This document shows, one piece after another, positions 47,601 through 59,093 of a stretch of 64,000 nt of DNA. Made by a program: the position numbers and the translations under genes. The stretch lies in NCBI GenBank assembly GCA_947561395.2, contig OX387187.1, positions 41,273,829 to 41,337,828 of the forward strand, read 5' to 3'. The stretch comes from Buxus sempervirens. Its lineage: Eukaryota > Streptophyta > Magnoliopsida > Buxales > Buxaceae. Position 1 is the first letter of the stretch; each line of letters starts with the position of its first letter. Below the pieces are notes generated by a model. It ran no database searches. It saw only the letters and a program-made list of their open reading frames with translations, and was not told where the DNA came from.

Positions 47601-50600
47601 ATAAAGAAAAAAGAATCCTTATCAATATATAGTAAAGAAATCTAGATGCACTGTCAAAGAGAATAGGAGTGGTGTACAAATGGAGTTCCGTATCTTACCA
47701 TCACATTCTCAAGAGAAGAAGAGACAACTGTCACCCCTCATCAGCAAGTAAAATAATTTAAATTCTTTGAAGTGAGTAAAATAATTTAAAATCTTTGAAG
47801 TGGTAACCTGCACATGTAATTTTGAGATAACTGCCTTACTCTTTTTGAGATATAGTCTGAAATGGTAATAGTAATGTTGTGAAAATTTTGGACCTAGAAA
47901 ATTTACATTTTACGGATATTTTCACCTTGGGATCTAGAAAATTCTGATCCCAAGGTGATGAAATATAAATTTTAAGACACTTTTGTAATCATATTTCATC
48001 AGTTATGATATTTTTGCCTTGGAATCTAGAAAATTCTGATCAAGGAACATGACATCTTGTACAAATTTTACAGAAAATATTGTGAACGAAATTTCCATCC
48101 ACAATGACATTTACAAACATGACACCAACTAATCAAATTATATGCCCCCATATTATCTCTAATCATGTTAAATTCAATCATGGTAATTAATTTATCAACA
48201 AAAAATCAGTAGTTAAACTGATAAAAATGCATAAAATTAAGGAACAGAATCAATAGGTTTCCAAATCACTTTGAACAATGGTCCAATCCATCCCAAAGTC
48301 TGCTTAACACACAATATATTCAAGATTCACCAAAATTTTTTATCAAAGGCAAAGATATCAGCTACTATTTGACATTATAGCTTGCCCTCCAATTACTATT
48401 TAAATCATAACTACAATTCATCCAGCCTTAACTCATTTTCGACAGTCAGTAGAAATGTTTCAATTTTTTAAATATTCATATCACCACCAGCCATGTCATA
48501 AAGCTAGGCTGATATAAGCGACATTTTTCTGCCATCAACAAAATTAATTTCTAGTACGAAAGAAAAGTATGGATATTATCCCCAAATGCTAGAATTTAAG
48601 GCCAAAACTTTTCTATGCCTAAATAACTGATAATAAAATAATATCAATTTTCATATAAAATAAAGATTCCCTTAATATAGGAAGCTTTCAAATGTCAACA
48701 TATGGTACATGATATAGTCATAATATAATGCAAATGAACCTAAGGTTCATAAAATACCATCAATTTTAAGAATAATGAAGATAAATTTTCCCAACTTATA
48801 TCATAATGAATTTCAGTCAAATCCATAAGGAATACCGAGGAGAAAAATCATCACCATCATCTCAAGGCTAACTACATCCTCCCTACATAGTTATAATCGG
48901 TACCAAAAACATAGGTTAATGATACCATTTTATATAGCAAAACAAGTGTGTCTGTGCGTGTAGCAAAGTATTTATAACGCCTTCTTAAAATTTTCAGATT
49001 TTTAATAATGGCTATATTTACATTAAAAGATTCATTAAAAATGTTCCACCAATTTATGCATTAGCAGCATCACATATGAAAAGCCATAATGATTTAAGTG
49101 CTTAATAAATTTATATGTTTTTATATCTTCAAAATTCTTAATTTTCTATATGTTTTTATACTAATAATAAATACATGAAAACCATTACACCAAGGAGCTA
49201 CATACTACAGTCTACAAATACATATCCAGAATTTTCCCAAAAAATTTCAACACTTCCTAAATAATTTAATGTGCTTACATGTTTATTATTCTTTTACCAA
49301 TAAACAAATTATATAGTCAATTAATGGACAAGTTTTTGGTTAGATAATTGGAAAATTTGATTAATGTTTTATTCTAAAATATCTATGCAAGTAATAATAT
49401 AAAATATACCATATATTAATTTTTCTACCAAAAATTTATTATTTTTGATTGATGTTTCCATTGTGTTGCCATGATATCAATGACATCCTGCAAAATGCCT
49501 TGAAGGTCAATGTTTTGGTTTCATGAGAGAAATTCAATAATATAATAACTTCCCCCTGCATTTCTCTTCACCAATCTCATTCATGGCAATTTTTCAGCGT
49601 CTTTTCCCAAGTCTAAATTTGCTTTCTCATGCTCGATAACACACATCAATAGAGCAAGAACATGGAAGAGTTTCAAAATGTTTTGTTAGATGCAACTTTC
49701 ATGATGGATGAATTCACTAATAGGTACTTGCCTACCATGACAAGGTCAAAGGTCGATAAGATATTGAGATTCCAGCATAACTTGAACAATGCTTCATTTT
49801 AACCACCAGGACATCAATGCAAGTTATATATTACTTGCCAAAGGAAGCTACTCATCAACAGTTTATATTGATAGTGCATCACTGCACCCCAAAATTTTAC
49901 ACTTATGTCCATCTCCTCACTTAATTTTAGCATTCTTGTGTTTTATCCATGTTTTTTAAAAGCCAAGTAATTTATCATTGAAAATAAAAAAAGCAAAGGA
50001 AAATTGTTTTGCATTAAACTCAGAGCAGCATATTATCCTAAACAACACCATCATAATCACGTTGAAAACTGTCAGAAGTTATGCAGCCTGGATCAAATAA
50101 ATAGGAGAGTGATAGAAAGATAAACATGAAAACTGATACTTGAAACATAGATGACAAAATCTGTCAGTAACAATGGAGTTCTAACCTAATGCAGGAACCC
50201 AACAACAAAAAAAATGGAAATAAGTTCATAAACATACCTTGGTTTCAAATCCAAATATGTTGGAATAAAAGCAAATATGATGAACAAACAAGTACATATG
50301 ACCCTGTAGTCCAACAATGTAGTTAGGAGGAGGATAAAAAGGAAAATACTGACTGGTAATCTATTTACTAATCAGCACTGCACATTCTCTAGCCAAAATG
50401 CCAAAATGATATAAGAGAAATGCAAACTATAATCAAAATAACCATGCACTGTTTAAAATAAGGAAGGATCAAAGATTAAAAATAAATAAATAAAGCCACC
50501 ATAACTCTGGCAGAAGCTGATGTTACAGAATGAATCAATTTACCTGAAGAAGAATACTCTCTTGTAATGCACAGTTAAAATCTTGAAGAAGGACCTACAT

Positions 50601-52915
50601 ACAAAATATCAAAACTTAAGGATTAAACATGTCTTGCCACAACATGATGAAGGAAAATAGACCAAAGAAACAAAAGTCATCCAACATATGCAACTAAATA
50701 TCATGAGATTCATCCTTTAACTATGGAAAAATAATATACGATTGAAGAAATCAAAATAAAGAGTAGATATTAATAAAGATAATAATACTTGTGCTGATAG
50801 TCTGATGTTTAGATTTCTCCAAAAATTTTTAACAGACATTTATACACGTTCCACATATGTACTATCAAGCCAACCCCATGATACTCTAATTTTACATACA
50901 CCTCCAGCATTGTGCACCAAAAACATCAAGAGATAACGAGAAGATTTATCTCTTTGGTCAACTAAATGCAAAACCTCAAGTTGGTGCTAATATCTAAAGC
51001 CAAAAAAAAAATACACAAGGAAGAAAATGAAAACTGGTGAATAAGGCATGAGATGAATACTACTAACAATCCCCATAGCATAAGAGGAAGAAGAGAATGG
51101 TTTTCCTTATCAATGACCAAGATCACTTTAAACTATTCTATCATTTCAACATAAGCGAACCGCCCTCTCAAATTTGTCCGTTAATAAAGGGGCCTATCAC
51201 AAAAATAGACATTTTTATTGATTATGTTATGACTATGATGCTTATCATGGCAAATTGATAGTCCCTATTGATATTATCATCCTTCCCCATGGTTAGCCCA
51301 TCTAATGAATGGTACAAAAAAGAAATTACCAAGTACAAAACTCAAAAAGCTACAAAATTAAATGCAAATGCAAACCATAGAAATCATACATAGATAACAT
51401 CAAAACAATGCATGCCTAAAATTATGTGTGTGTGTGTGTGTGTGTGTATTAAAATTAATAAGCTTTTATGTACTATCAATCCTTAAAAATCATGTTGTTT
51501 TCCTTACCATGATTGCAAGTATTCTATATCCCAGCTGAGCATAAGTAATAAACATCCATAAGCTTAAGGTGGGGTGTAGTGAAGCGTGCCCCATAAAAAT
51601 AGATGTAGATTTTCCACTTTGGTGTGTATAAAGTAATCATTTAGATATCAAGATATACATGTATAATTTTCTAGTTGGAATGTTATATATAAGCGGAGAG
51701 GTAGCCAGGCTAAGGTTAGATCCTCTTTTACATAAACTTTCTCTTTCATCTTTCTTTCAATAGCTGTGTTGATTTAGCTATAACTTTCAACTCTTTCTTT
51801 TGTTCCCAATTTGTTACAAGCTTCAAGTTGTTCACCATTCAGGCTGTAATAATATTAGAACCAAGTATTTTTAAATTCAACAAAGATAATATGTTATTGG
51901 TGCCACGTAATAAGTGATTGCTTTAAACATTATCTAGTCATATGAATCTAACATGTGCAATTTAGAACCTGAATAAGATACTTAAAATACCAAAATTTAG
52001 AAAAACATGGAACAATTAGCATGGACAGGATGTAAAGGCTAAGATAAAACACACAAAATCAGGTTCTAGGCTGCCAGTCCCAAATAACGAGATAGCATCC
52101 AGAAGATTGGAATTGAACTAATTAGATAAATAATGTTAGAAGATACTTTAAAACCTTGCACTTCCAGACAAGGAAGGATACAATATTTACACTCCATTGA
52201 TCAATTAGTATTGAAATAAACAAGAGAAAGGCTTTGCCACTTACTTCATCAGGTGGAAGATGAAATAGTTGTCGATACTCCTCACTTCTCGAGGATGCTG
52301 GATTCTGTTACAAGCATGATATAAGTAAGTTAATTACACAAAAATTTTTCCAAATTTTCCATTATTTTTCCTTTTTCCAAAAAAATTTTTTGGGTTACTA
52401 ACACTAAGCAAAACAATATCTTATAAAACAAACAAAATCATGAATAAATCATGAGTCTAACGTATTTCGTGGGGTGAGAGAAAACGAAAGAAGAAGAACG
52501 TGTTCCTGTTTTCAATGCAATTGACAATCAATCACTTACTTTAGGCCTAAATAAAGTGGCATTTAATCAATTGACGACGTTTTTAGCCGTCTAGTTGACT
52601 GATTGCCGTAGATTGTGCCAAATGCAAGAAAGATTTATCAACTTCTCTATCGAATTAAAATCAAACGACGAAACCAACAGAAGGTATCAATGGTATAGAA
52701 TCGGAAAATACCTGAATTTCAACATCTCTACGGCTGTTTACTAAATGACCGGATTTCACGCTGTGGTCAGTATGATCGCCATTTCCTGCAATTCCGACTG
52801 AGGAAGCTTCGGAGCCGGCATCTGAACCTGCCCTCGTAGCAGGGGGGGAAGACGTAACAGAGTCAGCCAACTGCGACGGCTCTATCTTTGCTCTGTTTGC
52901 AGGGACGACCGCCAT
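32631..52915 (-). CDS. VAD1: VAD1-like protein: GRAM and VASt domains with C-terminal membrane anchor
   Basis: Eighteen exons, in transcript order: 52712-52915, 52245-52304, 50544-50594, 50238-50303, 47205-47300, 46985-47086, 44389-44489, 44093-44280, 43515-43555, 43163-43244, 42903-42989, 42736-42790, 38566-38632, 37157-37253, 34857-34918, 34703-34745, 34264-34568, 32631-32879. They total 1956 nt (651 aa) in one consistent frame. The GRAM domain spans about 77-178 (FHLPPDEVLLQDFNCALQ, KAIPLEEIECVRKAKTAAIF). The VASt domain spans about 304-460 (FFSDDAVDFIESFHRGCGD, WYQHEQFGYARDVSFQHP, LWDVQRDGEAEKGCTLRVYV). One hydrophobic segment at about 555-577 (VVVITFIVILLMMQLSIVLL) is followed by a coiled coil (LKDEMFTVEARLEKMRQEHL). 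The family binds membrane lipids, and Arabidopsis VAD1 restrains cell death along leaf veins. Exon 16 uses a GC donor. Length is slightly above the roughly 600 aa usual for VAD1. Confidence 0.9.
35757..35836. repeat. TAA/TAG trinucleotide microsatellite in a VAD1-like intron
   Basis: Imperfect ATA/TAA repeats interrupted by TAG and one TCG triplet, in the intron between exons 14 and 15. Confidence 0.85.
39700..40700 (+). mobile_element. Possible Copia-type LTR remnant (primer-binding-site motif)
   Basis: TGGTATCAAAGC at 39933-39944 matches the usual primer-binding site of Copia elements (complement of initiator methionine tRNA) with one change. It directly follows ...ATTTTACA, the expected CA end of an LTR. 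No start of the LTR, gag/pol frame or second LTR was recognised, so the call is tentative and limits are nominal. It lies in the largest VAD1-like intron (38633-42735). Confidence 0.35.
40519..40670 (+). repeat. 75-bp tandem duplication in a VAD1-like intron
   Basis: Two adjacent copies start GGATGCCTACATTAAAATTA and GGATGCTTACATTAAAATTA and share TCATTGGAAAAAGCAACGGA and GGTTTTCT. This is non-coding. Confidence 0.9.
42088..42105. repeat. (AC)n microsatellite in a VAD1-like intron
   Basis: A run of about nine AC dinucleotides, inside the 38633-42735 intron. Confidence 0.85.
47923..47957. repeat. Perfect 12-bp inverted repeat with 11-nt loop
   Basis: CACCTTGGGATC at 47923-47934 is followed after 11 nt (TAGAAAATTCT) by its exact complement GATCCCAAGGTG at 47946-47957. 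Related words (CCTTGGAATCTAGAAAATTC) recur at about 48019-48038. It is in the intron between VAD1-like exons 4 and 5, and its role is unknown. Confidence 0.8.
51425..51447. repeat. (TG)n microsatellite in a VAD1-like intron
   Basis: About eleven uninterrupted TG repeats in the intron between exons 2 and 3. Confidence 0.9.
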
Positions 52916-53090
52916 GGTAGAGATCTAGGTTATCAGTTGACAAACCGTTTGTGAAACAGAGGAGAACAGAGCGAAAGAGAGGACGCTCGACGTGAATTTT
53001 CTGTGTTGGTTTGGTTCATGGATTGATCCAGAAACAAACAAGAAACGCGTCCGTTTGACTTTTATATTAACGTAGTATAATTATAATTCT
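52916..53090 (-). promoter_or_regulatory. Presumed leader and core promoter of the VAD1-like gene
   Basis: Sequence just upstream of the minus-strand ATG at 52913-52915. It is purine-rich on the minus strand's complement and moderately GC-rich compared with the surrounding DNA. No TATA box could be assigned with confidence. Confidence 0.35.
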
Positions 53091-54485
53091 TCGGATAAAT
53101 TATATAAAATTCCCTTGATGTTTGTACTAATTAGATATGCGTCCCTTCATGTTTATGAAATAACACTGCCCCTCAAAGTTTGTAGAGAGGTTATCGTCAT
53201 GGTCCTCTGTTTAAGTTATTATCTATTTTTGACGAAGATGCTTAATTTCAGCAATTTTCAATGTAAAAAGATGAATTTATCCGTCAAATTAATTTTCTAA
53301 GGATTTTAAAAATTTTATAAAGAAAAATAATTTTTTGATAAAAACAGGATAAATAAGGATGGAAATAGGGCGGGTTAAATGGGAAACGCACCAGCTTGCT
53401 CCAGTGGTTAAGGTTAGGTAATGCATAAATTGGGTTAGGAGTTAGTTTGAGTTTAGCCCAACTCGCCCTAGACCCAATCTTAATCTATTAAAATATTAGC
53501 TTAACATTTAAAATATTATTTTTATATATTATATAAATTCATTTTTTATTGATAAATATGTTATTAATTTGCATATTCTATTTAAAGAAAACACATTATT
53601 TTATAGTCTATACTGTTAACCCTAACCCACCTAGTTACCAATTTGATAGGGGCATGTTAGGGTTTGATATTGACTAAACCTTTATAAGGGCTAATTTAAG
53701 TTTAGTATGGTAAATGTGAATCCGCCCTTCTAAAGGTTTAGACAATGTTTGTGGCCAATTAAGGCATTGTGAAGCTTTTAGACTATGTTAATGTGCACAT
53801 GACCTATGATTCGTGTCAGGGCGAGTTTTAGTAAACTTGATCCCGACTTTAATCTATTAAAATATTCTTTTTATATATATTTAAATTATTATTTTATATA
53901 TATTCTATACTATAACTGTGTCAAACCTGACCCACCCCATTACCAACCCAATAGGGGCAGGTTAGGGTTCGATATTGACTCAACCTTCATAAGGACGGAT
54001 TCAAGTTTACTGAAACTATCCTTGCACCCCCCCCCGTTGGCCCCTTGCCATCCCCAAGGGTGGGAAGGAATGGAGGTAATTTTCTGATAAAGAAGATGGC
54101 AAGTAAGGAAAACAATTAATGACAAACGCCTATTTTAACTAGGAAATTAAATAGTGTTATTTTGAAAATATGAAGCAAGGTATGTGTTATTAATGCATAT
54201 TTTGAGGGAGGTTTCTATAATTTTATTCTAATGCTTAGCCAGTAGGAATATTTTGAGTGGTACGTTTCGTGATCGTGAAAGCCGAATGTTAAAATTCATC
54301 ATCTTGGCTTAGAAGTCCGTATCAAGAATATCCTTAGCAAAGGATTTGTATTGTGCATATCAAAGGAGCATCTGTATTTATAAAGGAAATTGCAAAGATT
54401 CTGACCTGATAATCTATGCACAAATCATCCTTCACATTTTTCTTATTTTATAATACCACATCAGTGTAGCAAAACCGTATGCGAT
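53091..54485. other. Intergenic DNA with transposon-like and duplicated sequence
   Basis: At 53092-53150, the phrase ATAAATTATATAAAATTCCC followed by TTGATGTTTGTACTAATTAG resembles the termini of common plant Mutator-like MITEs, but no partner end was found. From 53430 to 54040 two diverged direct copies share TTTAATCTATTAAAATATT or TCTTAATCTATTAAAATATT, CCAATTTGATAGGGGC or CCAACCCAATAGGGGC, GATATTGACT and TAAGGRC. No gene was seen. Confidence 0.45.
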
Positions 54486-54740
54486 TTGGACCCACAAGAA
54501 TTTTTACATATTAATCGATCATGCATTGATAATAAAGTGCAACCAACTGATCAACGTATGATCACGGAACTTAATATAAACAGAATTTCTAATATCATCA
54601 TCCACCGTACCAAAAGCTGGAATGTCCAAAAGCTTCAAAGAATATTGCCGCAGGCTGTGGTGGAAAAAATGGGACCTAATCACCTAACCGACACTATTTT
54701 TAAGGACACGCTTATTTTGCGTCCTACCTCGAATTGGTAA
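54486..54740 (+). pseudogene. LINE ORF2 linker fragment
   Basis: An 84-codon frame reads ISNIIIHRTKSWNVQKLQRI, LPQAVVEKM and DTLILRPTSNW. The pattern of a WNV...LP..VV.KI stretch followed by D.LIW.P...G is characteristic of the part between reverse transcriptase and zinc-knuckle in plant LINEs. Nothing else of the element is visible around it. Confidence 0.5.
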
Positions 54741-55360
54741 GTAGAGTGGCATCGGCCTGCAGAATCTCCGCCTTTTCTGAAAGTGATGATATTGAAAATA
54801 ACAAATCTATTCAAATTTGGTGTCTTTCTTGTGGTCAAGAAATCAAAATTTTCGAAGGCATAACAAATTTATACTATTTACGCAAAAGCTAACCGTGAAC
54901 TGACAATCAGTTTCTGTAGATAAATATGAGATTTTATTAATGATTTCATTCTTCTAAATAATAAATAACCGTAATATTTTATTAATAACTTCTTTGTTGT
55001 AAGAAAATAAATGTATGAATGGATAATTATTGAAATAAATAATTAAGTTTTCAATAAAATCTTATTATGCAAACACAAATGTTTAAGAAGGAACTAATCC
55101 AAGCATAAGCACTAGTAAAACAAGTGTGAACATTTGTTAAGGTAATTTTTTGAATGCCAATAACAAGGTTTGAAAACAAAGCTCCAATTTTCTCTTTGGG
55201 GTCTTAAGGGGAGGAATTGGGGTGAAGGGAGGATTCCCTCCTACACCTTGGGTACAAACTCCCCGGGGCTTTACAGTCCAAGCTGGCAGCAGCTTCAAAA
55301 AATCAAAGTTCCATTTACTACGTTAACAATTTCTACTTTTAAATCCTTGTAGGATGATGA

Positions 55361-55545
55361 GGGCGAGCCTTGGTGCAACGATAAAGTCACTTCATTGTGG
55401 TGTAAAGGTCGTGGGTTCTAGTAACAAGAAACAACCTCTCCGCTTGTCACTGGTGGAGGTAAGGTTGTGTACATTTGACCCTCACCAAACCCTGTGCTTG
55501 GAGTGGTGGGGGTTCATTGGGCTAGCCCTTTAGCTCTTTTTTTTA
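55361..55545 (+). mobile_element. Au-like SINE
   Basis: This is a short tRNA-derived retroposon: a start of GAGCCTTGGTGCAACGATAA (A-box region, about 55365-55384), a B-box-like GTGGGTTCTAGTA (about 55411-55423), then the body phrases CAACCTCT, GTAAGGTTGTGTACATTTGA and CCCTCACCAAACCCTG, ending near GGGCTAGCCCTTTAGCTC and a T-run. This arrangement matches the Au SINE family known from many plants. It would have been transcribed by RNA polymerase III. Target duplication was not resolved. Confidence 0.8.
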
Positions 55546-55859
55546 TAAAAAAAATAACCCTTATACGTAAAAAATTTGTTACAAAGTTGGCAAAAAAGAG
55601 AAGATCAGCAACAAAGAAATTGATTACATTAGTTGGATTAGACCTAAAGAAAGTTTGGACGAATCTCAGCAGTCAGCACACTTGGTGTTGCAAAACATCT
55701 AAATGTCACAAACGTCGAATTAGAATATGACTCCTAGATTGTAATCGACATTTTTTTAAAAATAAAACCTCCCCTAAATGGGGGTTTATATCAGCTGGCC
55801 TACAATGGAAGATCTGCTGGTCCAACGGGTGAGGAGAGTGTACACATTAGCATCATTCA

Positions 55860-56015
55860 CAGATGAAACGGGGCTCCAGCCGATTTCAAGTCCCTAAATG
55901 GCAGGTACAAGATGAAACGGTCTCGATCGTGTTCAGAGGAAATATACATGTTTCAATAGAGACCGTTTCATCTTGGTACTTGCATCAAACACGCAGATGG
56001 ATGCCCCGTTTCAAT
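55860..56015. mobile_element. Palindromic MITE-like hairpin
   Basis: Two nested inverted repeats are seen. The outer pair is TGAAACGGGGC (about 55864) against GCCCCGTTTCA (about 56003). The inner pair is GTACAAGATGAAACGGTCTC (55905-55924) against GAGACCGTTTCATCTTGGTAC (55959-55979, one-base bulge). The whole could fold into a single long hairpin typical of small MITEs. No TSD was established. Confidence 0.6.
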
Positions 56016-56150
56016 AAGGGGCCCACATCCCAAAACACATCTCATCATGTAGTTTCATGGTACCAATTCTAGCACTAGATCAAGAAATGCATTTGTTTCA
56101 ACGCGGTTGGAACCGTACGAGTCACATTTGGCCATTGATGTTTGCTACAA

Positions 56151-56741
56151 TATGGGTTGAAATTGTCTACCGCATGAGGATGTGGTAGATAGTGCCGCTG
56201 CCGTTGCCGTGAGATGCTTCCGCGTGGAGCATCTCATGGCTCTTGTTTTCTCAATGTGGAAATGTTTTTTCACATTGAGAAATGTGAAAAACAAAAGCCG
56301 TGAGATGCTCCACGTGCAGTGGCGGAACCAGGACTCTAAATCTGGGGGGGCAAAAAAATTTTTCAATTAACACTTCTCATAAAATATAGAAATTTTAATG
56401 AGTTGGGGGTGGGCAAACCAGAAATTTTAGAGGGTATTCTCATGAAATATAAAAATTTTCAATGGATTGGGGGGGCAAACCAGAAATTTTAAAAATGATT
56501 CTCATGAAATAGAAAAAATTTCAATGGGTTAAGGGGGCAAATCAGAAATTTTAGGGGGGGCAAAACATATATTTTAATTAAAAAATATATACCTTTTTAA
56601 TAAAAAAAATAAAAGTTAGGGGGGGCAATTGCCCCCCCTAGCCAATACCTGGTTCCGCCACTGTCCACGTGGAAGCATCTCATGGCGTCGGCACTGTCTG
56701 CCGCATCCTCATGCGGTGGACCATTTCATCCCCTATAGGGT
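56151..56741. mobile_element. Palindromic MITE, split by a hAT element
   Basis: When the hAT insertion (56317-56663) and one copy of its TSD are removed, about 236 bp remain that fold back on themselves almost completely. Left parts such as CCGCATGAGGATG, AGTGCCG, GAGATGCTTCC, CGTGGAGCATCTCA and CTCAATGTG have complements on the right in reverse order (CATCCTCATGCGG, CGGCACT, GGAAGCATCTC, TGAGATGCTCCACG, CACATTGAG). Termini are TATGGGTTGAAAT and TATAGGGGATGAAAT (complement). The superfamily is not assigned. Confidence 0.75.
56317..56663. mobile_element. 347-bp hAT-like element with perfect TSD
   Basis: The ends CAGTGGCGGAACCAGG and CCTGGTTCCGCCACTG are exact inverted repeats of 16 bp. The octamer TCCACGTG flanks both sides (56309-56316 and 56664-56671). 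An 8-bp duplication with CAGTGGCGGA-type termini is typical of hAT elements. The interior contains three to four diverged tandem units of about 57 bp with GGGGGGCAAACCAGAAATTTTA motifs and no coding sequence. Confidence 0.9.
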
Positions 56742-57367
56742 AATATTACTCCCCAATTCCTTTTTTCTTCATTCACAATAATAATAATTCTTTGATCAAC
56801 AGAGCTAATTCTAGTTGTCCTACATTAGAGAGTTAAAGTTCATGAATGCCCCCCAAACCTTTTTGACTGCTAAATCCATTGTGGTCTCACTTTTCAAGCC
56901 GCTATAGTAGAATAGTTAGTGCTAAAGATAGCCACTTCTCCAAAATCCTTTATTGGATTAAAAGGTGATGAAAGTGTGAAAGGAATCATGTAAAGGAACC
57001 GGGGACGGGACCTACCGTGGTGGATTGTCTCTTTAACGCATTTTGAATGCTTGGTCAATAGTCACACTTCCTGCCCTTTTCAAAAAGCAAGGATTCCCAA
57101 CATTACACTCACAAATGCCAAAATAAAAATGCGAAAATGTTTGGTATGGATATGAATGAGTTGCATATCCGCAAGTAAGATATCATGCTAATCATTTCAG
57201 TCACTATATAGCTAATCAATATGCAGCAATGTTGATTGAGCTGTCATGTCCTGCCCCGGCATCTTTCCTGGGATGGTGGAGTCTTAGTCTGAGACGCAAA
57301 TTTTTGGTCTAAATCTTCATGAGATTCAGTCGGTGGAAACGGTCTCATTCCAATTGTTCACTTGCAA
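56742..57367. other. Intergenic DNA, no feature recognised
   Basis: Ordinary non-coding sequence between MITEs. No open frame or repeat border stood out. Confidence 0.45.
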
Positions 57368-57522
57368 ATAATGATCGTTTGCAACGTAAATTCACTTTAC
57401 ATCATGTATAGCAAGACACAATATGTGGGATCCATAGATTATTTATTTTGATGGATCCTACATGAATGTATTTTGTTGTACATGTTGTAAATAAAATTTG
57501 TACTATAAACGAGCGCAGTCTC
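57368..57522. mobile_element. 155-bp MITE, probably Mutator-like
   Basis: The left arm (GATCGTTTGCAACGTAAATT, then TTTACATCATGTATAGCAAG and ATGTGGGATCCAT) is complementary to the right arm read in reverse (GCTCGTTTATAGTACAAATT, TTTACAACATGTACAACAAA, ATGTAGGATCCAT). Candidate target duplications CACTTGCAA (57359-57367) and CACTTGCTA (57523-57531) differ at one of nine positions. Confidence 0.7.
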
Positions 57523-57531
57523 CACTTGCTA

Positions 57532-58392
57532 TCAAAATATCAAGATACCGTTTTCACTCAAAAGAAAATCCTCTATCAATAGATTCTATCATGTGTCATC
57601 ATCCTTGTTCAGGTTGGTGAGGAGTCTATTATAGAGTGGACAGATCAGGGTTTGCCAACCTATTATATATCATCCTACCAACCAAGGTGCCTACAATTTT
57701 GTCTGGTTCTTGGTCCTTACATACTGAATCAATGCTAAGCATCATATTTTCCAACTAATGTCCCATTACGGGAAACATCACACAAATCAAGATTCACATT
57801 TGTCCCCTCGTCCGCCGGGGAAGGAATTCCATCTGGTCCGGCCATCTCAATAAGTTCCCCCAGTATACAGAAGAGTAATTTTATCATTTAGTATATAAGG
57901 TAAAGCATTTTGCTAGAACTTAAAGGCATTTCAGCTATATATTGTTGATTTGTGCATATATGAAGGGAAGTTTTTAACAATTTTCAAATATCAAGGGGTC
58001 TGTATGCAAAAAGTAAAAAATAAAAAGTAAAAAATAAAATTCCAAATACACAAAGGTGTAATGCCACTACAATAGGGGGATATATCATGGACCTAAATAG
58101 TGGACCATGTTAAGAGAAAAAGTGGCTAAATCCCGTGTAAAACAAACAATGTGCCTTGCAATCCTAAGCGTAATCAAAGAGAGGACAAATCTAGTGACCC
58201 ACAACCTCAGGTCACCACCATCCTTGTGAATTGGCATGTAGCAGACTAGTGAGGAAAGGCACGAGTCACCATCTCCCCCTCCTCTAAAGGAAACATAACA
58301 ATGTTAAGAACTTTGAAAAACTTTTTTAGATATATAAAAGTTTCTTTAGATTACCATTACGCTTGATGCGCTGTCTATTTTTGCCCTTGGAC
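57532..58392. other. Intergenic DNA, no feature recognised
   Basis: Non-coding DNA; a short AAAAAGTAAAAAATAAAAAG repeat lies near 58008-58040. No gene was seen. Confidence 0.45.
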
Positions 58393-59093
58393 TAGAGGTG
58401 GTAATGGGTTGAGTTTAGGCGGGTTTGGGTTGCGTTGATGTAGGGGGTTAATAAGCCAAGGCTCAACCTGAACCCGCCCGTTTAATAAACGGGTTGGAAT
58501 ATCCAGCCCTAACCGGACCCGCTCTAATCCACTTCAACCTATCAACCCGTTTAAATAATTTAAATTACTACTAAAAATTAAAAATTTTAATTCATTCTAA
58601 TATCAAAGTCTATGCAAATTCTATTTTTTAATTCATTCTAATATCAAAGTGCACCTAACGAGCATAATAACACAACAATCATTAAGATAAACTAAAATAA
58701 CATAAAGAAAAGAACTAAAACATAATAATAAAGTCTTACAAGACTTTACTTGTCATCAACGCCTCAATTTATATTAGTAGAGGCTAAGAAATTTGAAATA
58801 TTTATATATATAAATTCTTTCTTCATTTTATCCTTTGTTATTATTTTTATGAAAAGAGGAAAGGTTGAATAGCCACAACTATTGTTAGTATAATGTTCCA
58901 AACTTTTACTACAAAAAAAAAAAAAAAAATCGAGTTGTAATAAGGTCATTTCAGGTTGAGGGGTCAAACCCTAACCGAATCTGTTTATAATCGAATTAAG
59001 AATTCATGAACCGAACCCAACCTGCGGGTTAAAACAGTCAATCCAAACCCACCTAGGACCGGCTGGGTTGGCGGGTCACAATTACCACCTCTT
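58393..59093. mobile_element. 701-bp hAT-like element with perfect 8-bp TSD
   Basis: CCTTGGAC occurs at 58385-58392 and 59094-59101. The ends TAGAGGTGGTAATGGG and, in reverse complement, AAGAGGTGGTAATTGTG are inverted repeats. The interior is rich in GGGTTGGGTT and AACCCG motifs resembling the element at 18405-18845, suggesting the same broad hAT group. An A-run of 18 lies at about 58912-58929. There is no transposase frame. Confidence 0.9.
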
